Shown here: piece after piece, positions 36,248 through 40,522 of the stretch
How the letters are laid out: every line of letters begins with the position of its first letter
Position numbering within the stretch: the first letter of the stretch is position 1
Source of the DNA: Clostridia bacterium
GTDB lineage: Bacteria; Bacillota; Clostridia; Oscillospirales; CAG-272
Direction of reading: 5' to 3'
Assembly (NCBI GenBank): GCA_017547545.1
Contig: JAFYPJ010000065.1
Span: forward strand, 1 to 40,522
Length of the DNA: 40,522 bases
Made by a program: the position numbers and the translations under genes
Notes under the pieces: model-generated
The model's input: only the letters and a program-made list of their open reading frames with translations
Database searches by the model: none
Told to the model about the DNA's origin: nothing

Positions 36248-36604
36248 TTACCAACGGGGGGTACGCTCTTTTGCTTCAAGTAAAGCAACCTTGAGAGCTT
36301 CCTTAACCTTGGGATTCTGTTCGTCATCAATAAAATGCTGAATAGCATCAAATTCTTTTCTTGTAGCAAGCTGAGCAAGACCTCTTGCGGCAGCATGTCT
36401 TACAATATCGGTTTCGTCAAGCTTGAAGCAGTCAAGAAGAGTTTCAAGGCATTCCTTAACTCTTACTCTGCCCAAAGCATCGTATGCCTTTGCGCGGTTT
36501 ACATGATTATTGTCGGTTGTAGCCATTTTGATAAGCTTGTTGGCATTTCTGTCCTCAACCCACTTTTCAATTTTTTCTTCTACGGTCTTTTTAAAGAAAA
36601 ACAT
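36248..36604 (-). CDS. Small HEAT-repeat protein
   Basis: The 118-residue protein begins MFFFKKTVEEKIEKWV and contains about three short HEAT-like helical pairs (KAYDALGRVRVKECLETLLDCF, AARGLAQLATRKEFDAIQHF, VKEALKVALLEAKER). AAGGAGG lies before the ATG at 36604; the longer frame to 36643 reads through the leader. HEAT proteins are usually protein-protein scaffolds. As the first gene of the HEAT-ASRT-nagB group, 12 bases before the ASRT gene, it may bind or tune the ASRT protein or NagB (inference). The leader is AT-rich with several TATAAT-like sites, but I cannot pick one promoter. Confidence 0.78.
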   Translation of the reverse strand: MFFFKKTVEEKIEKWVEDRNANKLIKMATTDNNHVNRAKAYDALGRVRVKECLETLLDCFKLDETDIVRHAAARGLAQLATRKEFDAIQHFIDDEQNPKVKEALKVALLEAKERTPRW

Positions 36605-36709
36605 AAGTTTTTCCTCCTTATATGTAATTTTATTATATTCCAATATATATTATAGCTTTCATATATGACTATATTATGAACAGTACAAAAAAGTTGTATT
36701 TTTTTGTAA

Positions 36710-37333
36710 TTATCTTATAAAATCGGTACGGACCTTCTTTTCCGCTACAGGCTGTTCCACACCTGCATTTTTTCCCGCATCAATAGATTTAAGAAGCCAT
36801 GCCATATTCTGCGCAAGATTTCTCATGGTCTGCATGCCTTCCTCGTCTTTTTCGGCATCTCCGGGCTTGGAGGAGTGAACCATGTTCCAATAGGTAGAGG
36901 GAACTATCGGCATATTATTAATGGTAAAGTATTTGCTTATCTGGTCAAGAGCCGCACTTGAGCCGCCTCGTCTTACAGCCACAACAGCCGCTGCAGGCTT
37001 AAAGGCAAAGTTTCTGCCGCCAGAATAAAATGCTCTGTCAAGAGCTGCGGTAAGATTACCGCTTGCCGCCGCATAATGTACGGGAGAGCCAAAGATGAAC
37101 CCGTCAGCTTCGGCAGCCTTTTGCGCAAGGGTATTTACAATATCCTTATCAAAAGCGCATTTGCCCAACTTACCGCATGCCTTGCATCCGCGGCATCCGC
37201 CGTCAACAGATGCACCAAGCCATAATATCTCGGTTTCTACATCTCTTTTGTTAAGCTCCGCGCAAAGATACTCAAGTACTGTATAAGTACTTCCTTTTTC
37301 CTTCCCGCTTGAATTTACAAGTAAAACTTTCAT
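36710..37333 (-). CDS. Flavodoxin-fold NAD(P)H-dependent reductase with a Cys cluster
   Basis: The 207-residue protein has the flavodoxin/FMN-reductase fold: KVLLVNSSGKEKGSTYTVLE (FMN phosphate loop, about 2-21), a Cys-rich loop CRGCKACGKLGKC (C47, C50, C53, C59), GFIFGSPVHYAAASGNLTAALDR (FMN ring binding, about 79-101) and AAVVAVRRGGSSAAL. The Cys cluster resembles the iron-sulfur loop of Isf-type flavoproteins, so it may carry an Fe-S centre as well as FMN. It would transfer electrons to quinones, azo or nitro compounds, or iron; the partner is unknown. The ATG at 37333 follows GAGGTGA. It has its own promoter and is transcribed away from the tRNA-Leu. Confidence 0.85.
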   Translation of the reverse strand: MKVLLVNSSGKEKGSTYTVLEYLCAELNKRDVETEILWLGASVDGGCRGCKACGKLGKCAFDKDIVNTLAQKAAEADGFIFGSPVHYAAASGNLTAALDRAFYSGGRNFAFKPAAAVVAVRRGGSSAALDQISKYFTINNMPIVPSTYWNMVHSSKPGDAEKDEEGMQTMRNLAQNMAWLLKSIDAGKNAGVEQPVAEKKVRTDFIR

Positions 37334-37365
37334 TATTAAAATCACCTCAACTTATATTATAGTAT

Positions 37366-37394
37366 ATTATAATACCGTAAAAAAGAAAATACAA
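37366..37394 (-). promoter_or_regulatory. Promoter of the flavodoxin-type gene
   Basis: On the minus strand TTGTAT (37394-37389), 17 bases, TATAAT (37371-37366). Confidence 0.7.
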
Positions 37395-37413
37395 TATAAA
37401 TCTGAAAAAACTC

Positions 37414-37442
37414 TTGCATTTCTGAAATGTTTGTGATATAAT
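37414..37442 (+). promoter_or_regulatory. Promoter of the tRNA-Leu gene
   Basis: TTGCAT (37414-37419), 17 bases, TATAAT (37437-37442) with an extended TG. The tRNA starts 15 bases after the -10. Confidence 0.8.
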
Positions 37443-37456
37443 ACCAAAGTAAATAA

Positions 37457-37543
37457 GCCGGAATGATGGAATTGGCAGACGTGCTGGACTCAAAATCCAG
37501 TGGTAGCGATACCGTGCGGGTTCGACCCCCGCTTCCGGCACCA
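37457..37543 (+). tRNA. tRNA-Leu (anticodon CAA)
   Basis: The acceptor arms GCCGGAA and TTCCGGC pair. The anticodon stem CTGGA/TCCAG encloses the loop CTCAAAA with anticodon CAA, reading UUG. There is a long class II variable arm and a T arm with GGTTCGACCCC. CCA is encoded at 37541-37543. It has its own promoter and a strong terminator and is not in a tRNA cluster. No integrase or att-like duplication is visible around it. Confidence 0.95.
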
Positions 37544-37545
37544 GC

Positions 37546-37586
37546 AAAAAAGTCTCTTTTGTCTACCAGACAAAAGAGACTTTTTT
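37546..37586 (+). terminator. Terminator of the tRNA-Leu gene
   Basis: Stem AAAAAAGTCTCTTTTGTCT and its complement with an ACC loop, starting two bases after the encoded CCA and ending in T6. Confidence 0.9.
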
Positions 37587-37588
37587 GT

Positions 37589-37689
37589 GTGATGCGTTCC
37601 TTGCGGAACGAGATGCGCACGACCTGCGTGATGCAGACTTCGTCTGTGATGCACGCCGTCACGCGCGTGGGTGGAACGCATTGCATCAC
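37589..37689. repeat. Array of small hairpins separated by GTGATGC-like linkers
   Basis: About 100 bases are bounded by GTGATGCGTTCC and the near-complement GGAACGCATTGCATCAC. Inside, a 7-base linker recurs at 37589 (GTGATGC), 37610 (GAGATGC), 37628 and 37646 (GTGATGC), and each gap holds a short palindrome, e.g. GTTCC-TTGC-GGAAC and AGAC-TTC-GTCT. The block is much more GC-rich than its surroundings and has no reading frame of its own. It could be a structured RNA or an interspersed palindromic repeat. Function unknown. Confidence 0.7.
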
Positions 37690-37714
37690 TTATCACTAAT
37701 TCAAATGCTCTGAA

Positions 37715-37743
37715 TTGACATTTCACCAAAACGGTGATAAAAT
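37715..37743 (+). promoter_or_regulatory. Consensus promoter of the HAD phosphatase gene with a palindrome in its spacer
   Basis: TTGACA (37715-37720), 17 bases, TAAAAT (37738-37743) with an extended TG. The spacer contains the inverted repeat TCACC-AAAAC-GGTGA (37723-37737), a good position for a repressor site. Confidence 0.75.
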
Positions 37744-37764
37744 AAAACAAAAAACGAGGAAACA

Positions 37765-38487
37765 ATGAAATATCTTTTTTTTGACTATGACGGAACCTTA
37801 ACACACAACGGTGTAATTTCAGAAAAAAACAAAGAATACCTTGCAAGGGCGCAAAAAGCAGGACATAAAATATTTTTAAATACGGGCCGTTCAAAGGGCA
37901 ATATGCCCGAAAATGCACTTTCGGATATCAATTGGGACGGAATGATATGCGGCGGCGGATATATGGAATATGAGGGCAGGGTGCTTTTTGAAACAGACCT
38001 TGACGAAAAAATTTTAACCAAAGCCTTGAAATATGCCGAGGATAAGGGTGTATCTGTTTTATTTGAGGGTGTTGAAAGGGTATATGTCAACAGAAATGAA
38101 GAAGGGTGCGAAAACATATATGATCACCTTCCTTTTTCCCCGGAGCTTCGAATAACAAATATAACCGTTGGTGCAAAGCTGCCAAAAGAGGATAAAGACT
38201 TGTTTTCGGATGCTTCTGTGTGTGTTTTGCCTACATATTTTGAGATAATGAAAAAGGGTGTCTCAAAAAGCAGCGGACTTAAATATATAGAAGAAAATCT
38301 TGGAATCGATCATGGGGATATCATTGTTTTCGGTGACAGTGAAAATGATATTGAAATGCTTAAATATGCCAAAACTTCGGTTATAATGAACCATGCTCCA
38401 AAAACTCTTGACGCCTATGCAACTCTTCGCACAGAGTCAAGCGAAAACGGGGTGGCAGAGGGACTGATAAAATTATTGGATATATAG
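37765..38487 (+). CDS. Cof-type HAD-IIB hydrolase (sugar-phosphate phosphatase)
   Basis: The 240-residue cytoplasmic phosphatase has all four HAD motifs: FDYDGTLT with nucleophile D7 and D9, LNTGRS with T40, the conserved Lys in GVSKSSGL (K168), and GDSENDIEML (D191, D195). The Cof-type cap lies between motifs II and III (about 80-160). Such enzymes dephosphorylate sugar phosphates or related small molecules with broad specificity. GAGG precedes the ATG. It is a single gene; an interspersed repeat begins right after its stop codon and a terminator follows. Confidence 0.88.
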   Translation: MKYLFFDYDGTLTHNGVISEKNKEYLARAQKAGHKIFLNTGRSKGNMPENALSDINWDGMICGGGYMEYEGRVLFETDLDEKILTKALKYAEDKGVSVLFEGVERVYVNRNEEGCENIYDHLPFSPELRITNITVGAKLPKEDKDLFSDASVCVLPTYFEIMKKGVSKSSGLKYIEENLGIDHGDIIVFGDSENDIEMLKYAKTSVIMNHAPKTLDAYATLRTESSENGVAEGLIKLLDI

Positions 38488-38567
38488 CGGAAAGTTGCCG
38501 CACCCAATTCCGCCCCAACCTTTAGTGAATAATCGATTCTTTAATCTCACGAGGTGGAGAAATTTCT
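38488..38567 (-). repeat. Diverged, inverted copy of the 96-bp repeat found at the right edge
   Basis: Read on the minus strand this block contains CACCTCGTGAGATT, then TTCACTAAAGGTTGGGGCGG and AATTGGGTGCGGCAACTT. These match the tandem unit at 40310-40522 at roughly 84 percent over about 75 bases by eye. It begins directly after the HAD gene's stop codon. Confidence 0.8.
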
Positions 38568-38582
38568 TATAAAGTAAAAATA

Positions 38583-38611
38583 CCTCCGGGCGGAATTTTG
38601 GCACCCGGAGG
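38583..38611. terminator. Bidirectional terminator between the HAD and membrane-protein genes
   Basis: Stem CCTCCGGG / CCCGGAGG with a 13-base loop. T-rich tracts follow on both strands (CATTTTATTTTT on plus, TATTTTTAC on minus). Confidence 0.75.
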
Positions 38612-38628
38612 CATTTTATTTTTGGTTT

Positions 38629-39366
38629 TCACTGTGAAATGGGTTGTTTTCTGTTCGTTTTATTACGCTTTTTGTTCATGCAAAGCCTGGTTTTACAGTT
38701 ACTGCAGCTAAGGGTAGTGTTAGAGTATTCGGAAAATCTTTCGGGGTGCTTTCTGTATGTTATCTCCCAGATAAGAACCTCCAGCACAGCCAATGCCACA
38801 AGTGAGCATGTATAAAAATGAGGTACAAATATCAAAGGAGTTACAAGCATAAGTCTGTCCCAATTATAGATACGGCAAGTGGTACAGCATTTATTTTTCA
38901 GTATCCATTCCTTGAAGGGGCAGAAAAACAGTATACATATCATATCGCAAACAGAGTATGCAAGGGTAAGAAGAATGAGAAATCCTGTGTCAAAAACCTT
39001 TATAAAATAAAGAATTGCAAAAACCGAATTGGGAATGATCCAGACAACAGCGGCAATAAATGTTTTAACAGCCAAAGTTTTTTCCGGTTCGGTTTTCCCT
39101 TTTGAATACATGGATTTAAAATGCTTTTGGCAGCCTACATCCTCGCTTTTGTGAGGAAAAAAGCGAATGAGGATATGAAGCAAACATAAAAACCATAAAA
39201 GAAAGGGTACCGGCGGTATTTTTTCCAAACCACAAAACAGCGTTTTATTTTGCTGTATTTTGCTTATGATATATAAAACCGATGCACCTGTAAACAACAG
39301 AATACGAAAGAAGAATTTAATATAATTAAGTACCAGGACATTTGAAAGAAATTTCTTTTTTTTCAT
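38629..39366 (-). CDS. Cys-rich polytopic membrane protein, paralogue A
   Basis: The 245-residue protein has about five transmembrane segments (near 14-36, 51-69, 101-123, 127-149, 173-200). Between the fourth and fifth is a conserved FFCPFKEWILKNKCCTTCRIYNWD block (C149, C160, C161, C164), and a C-terminal tail has CSNCKTRLC (C221, C224, C229). The same two Cys groups occur in the divergent gene at 39509, so they are probably metal or redox sites. I do not recognise the family and give no function. A GGAG site precedes the ATG at 39366; the longer frame to 39423 runs through the promoter. The promoter is full consensus, suggesting good expression. Confidence 0.75.
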   Translation of the reverse strand: MKKKKFLSNVLVLNYIKFFFRILLFTGASVLYIISKIQQNKTLFCGLEKIPPVPFLLWFLCLLHILIRFFPHKSEDVGCQKHFKSMYSKGKTEPEKTLAVKTFIAAVVWIIPNSVFAILYFIKVFDTGFLILLTLAYSVCDMICILFFCPFKEWILKNKCCTTCRIYNWDRLMLVTPLIFVPHFYTCSLVALAVLEVLIWEITYRKHPERFSEYSNTTLSCSNCKTRLCMNKKRNKTNRKQPISQ

Positions 39367-39394
39367 GATATCTCCAAAGGTTATTATTAAAACA

Positions 39395-39423
39395 ATTATA
39401 ACCGTAAGAATGTTTTTTGTCAA
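39395..39423 (-). promoter_or_regulatory. Full-consensus promoter of membrane paralogue A
   Basis: On the minus strand TTGACA (39423-39418), 17 bases, TATAAT (39400-39395). Confidence 0.85.
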
Positions 39424-39444
39424 TAAAATATCTTTCGCTAATTA

Positions 39445-39473
39445 TTGACATAGCCGTAAATATAGGTTATAAT
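39445..39473 (+). promoter_or_regulatory. Full-consensus promoter of membrane paralogue B
   Basis: TTGACA (39445-39450), 17 bases, TATAAT (39468-39473). Its -35 is 21 bases from the -35 of the divergent promoter, giving a near-symmetric back-to-back pair. Confidence 0.85.
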
Positions 39474-39508
39474 TAAAAAATATTGATCAGGACAAAAGGA
39501 ATAAGTTT

Positions 39509-40285
39509 ATGGCTAATAAAAGAAAAATTAAATTATCCTTGATCTCGTCTATGCATTATGTAAAGTTTGTATTCCGCACCCTTTTATTTGCGGCTGCTCT
39601 GGTGCTTTATATAATTGATAAAGTAAGAGGAACGGATACACTTTTCGGTGCAGTAACCGAAAGACCTATAGTGCTTTTTGCGGTATTTATAATTTTTACC
39701 GTAGAGATGATACTTCGTTTCTTTCCCTTTAAAACGGAAAGTATGGGTTGTCAGAAGCAGTTCAAAAAGAATTATCTGCCTACAGGAGAAACAGAACCGG
39801 AAAGAATGCCGGGGATAAGAACATTTATAGTGGCGGCAGCCTGGATAACATTGAATGTGTTTATCGGATTACCCTATATTTTCGGTTGGTATGATGCAGG
39901 GATCCTTATTCTTGTAAGCCTTTTATTTGCGGTGTGCGATCTTATATGCATCCTGTTTTTCTGTCCCTTCCATACCTGGATAATGAAAAATAAATGCTGT
40001 ACCACCTGCCGTATATATAATTGGGATTATGCAATGATGTTTACCCCTCTTGTGTTTATACCCAATTTCTTTACATGGGGACTGGTGCTTATGTCTCTTG
40101 TTCTTCTTACAAGATGGGAAATAACCTATAAGCTTCACCCCAAAAGATTTACAGAAAACACAAATCAGAGCCTCGCCTGCAAAAACTGCAAGGAAAAGCT
40201 ATGCCACCATAAGGTACAGCTTAGAGGCTATCTGCTTAAATGGAAAAGAGAAGAAAGAAAAAGAAAAAAGCAAGTTGAGCAATAA
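39509..40285 (+). CDS. Cys-rich polytopic membrane protein, paralogue B
   Basis: The 258-residue protein is a clear paralogue of the divergent gene: FFP-K-E--GCQK-FK, TEPE, FFCPFHTWIMKNKCCTTCRIYNWD (C152, C163, C164, C167), WEITY-LHP-RF and the tail CKNCKEKLC (C224, C227, C232) are shared. About five transmembrane segments are predicted (near 20-37, 52-71, 104-125, 129-151, 177-201), followed by a very basic Lys/Arg tail (236-258). The conserved Cys blocks suggest metal binding or disulfide chemistry (inference). Family not recognised. The ATG follows an AAAGGA site. A weak hairpin ends the gene. Confidence 0.75.
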   Translation: MANKRKIKLSLISSMHYVKFVFRTLLFAAALVLYIIDKVRGTDTLFGAVTERPIVLFAVFIIFTVEMILRFFPFKTESMGCQKQFKKNYLPTGETEPERMPGIRTFIVAAAWITLNVFIGLPYIFGWYDAGILILVSLLFAVCDLICILFFCPFHTWIMKNKCCTTCRIYNWDYAMMFTPLVFIPNFFTWGLVLMSLVLLTRWEITYKLHPKRFTENTNQSLACKNCKEKLCHHKVQLRGYLLKWKREERKRKKQVEQ

Positions 40286-40305
40286 ATTTTTGCCGGCTTG
40301 CTTTT
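40266..40305 (+). terminator. Possible terminator of membrane paralogue B
   Basis: AAAAGCAAG and CTTGCTTTT can pair across a 22-base loop, overlapping the last codons. The large loop makes this uncertain. Confidence 0.4.
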
Positions 40306-40309
40306 AATT

Positions 40310-40522
40310 TTAATGTATTGGAAATTGCTACACCTCGTGAAATTGAAAAGTCGGTTGATCACTAAAGGTCGGGGCGGAATTGGGAGCGACAACTTGGCAT
40401 GAATTTTAAATAATAGGAATTTGCTACACCTCGTGAAATTGAAAAGTCGGTTGATCACTAAAGGTCGGGGCGGAATTGGGAGCGGCAACTTGGCATGAAT
40501 TTTAAATAATAGGAAATTGCTA
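40310..40522 (+). repeat. 96-bp tandem repeat array running off the window
   Basis: The unit containing GCTACACCTCGTGAAATTG...GGTCGGGGCGGAATTGGGAGCG...GGCATGAATTTTAAATAATA starts its GCTA at 40327, 40423 and 40519, a period of exactly 96. The two full copies differ at one clear base in the body (GCGACAA against GCGGCAA) and in the A/T run before GCTA. A third copy is cut by the edge. No gene lies in it. Confidence 0.9.

Noticed and set aside
37457..37760. Integration site of a mobile element at tRNA-Leu
   Set aside because: No integrase gene and no duplicated tRNA 3' end are seen. The downstream palindromic block does not match the tRNA sequence.
40310..40522. CRISPR array
   Set aside because: The whole 96-bp unit repeats with almost no variable part, so there are no spacers, and no cas genes are nearby.

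Overview
The window looks like chromosomal DNA of a low-GC Gram-positive anaerobe of the class Clostridia, probably a gut or rumen carbohydrate degrader. The basis is strong Shine-Dalgarno sites, sigma-A promoters with 17-base spacers (many with an extended -10), Gram-positive signal peptides, S-layer homology (SLH) anchors, WYL and XRE regulators, and many U-tailed hairpin terminators. The species cannot be named from sequence alone.

Layout. Positions 1-12.2 kb hold exported proteins. After the tail of one truncated gene come two units, each pairing a giant sialate O-acetylesterase-like protein without a visible anchor (329-4189; 7002-10628) with an SLH-anchored partner (a DUF4838 protein at 4307-6808; a GDSL esterase at 10649-12205). 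After a gene-poor stretch with a small XRE regulator, a minus-strand cluster (13.1-17.5 kb) encodes N-acetylglucosamine-6-phosphate deacetylase (nagA), a ROK-like protein and a cytoplasmic GH2 glycosidase. Divergent from it runs a tight five-gene plus-strand operon (17.7-27.5 kb): ROK sugar kinase, PfkB kinase, DUF89 phosphatase, and two paralogous secreted proteins that fuse the esterase to a polysaccharide deacetylase (CE4) domain. At 27.5-31.8 kb lie a small membrane-protein gene broken by a stop codon, a WYL regulator, an XRE regulator, and a heavily decayed member of the esterase family fused to an Asp-box propeller and an Ig-like domain.

From 31.9 to 37.4 kb the minus strand carries an EF-G-like GTPase, a YhcC/YtqA-type radical SAM protein, nagB, a sensory-rhodopsin-transducer-family (ASRT) protein, a HEAT-repeat protein and a flavodoxin-type protein. 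A tRNA-Leu(CAA) follows, then an unusual array of short hairpins separated by GTGATGC-like linkers. The right end has a HAD phosphatase, a divergent pair of paralogous Cys-rich membrane proteins, a diverged inverted copy of a repeat next to them, and a 96-bp tandem array of the same repeat running off the edge.

How the genes may work together (inference): the exported esterases and deacetylases would strip O- and N-acyl groups from acetylated, amino-sugar-rich glycans. NagA, NagB and the ROK and PfkB kinases would process imported amino sugars and hexoses. The most distinctive feature is a four-unit block of about 80-residue repeats (called R1-R4 here) placed before the esterase domain in all four intact giant proteins, with relics in the truncated and decayed copies. 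I do not recognise this repeat as a named domain.
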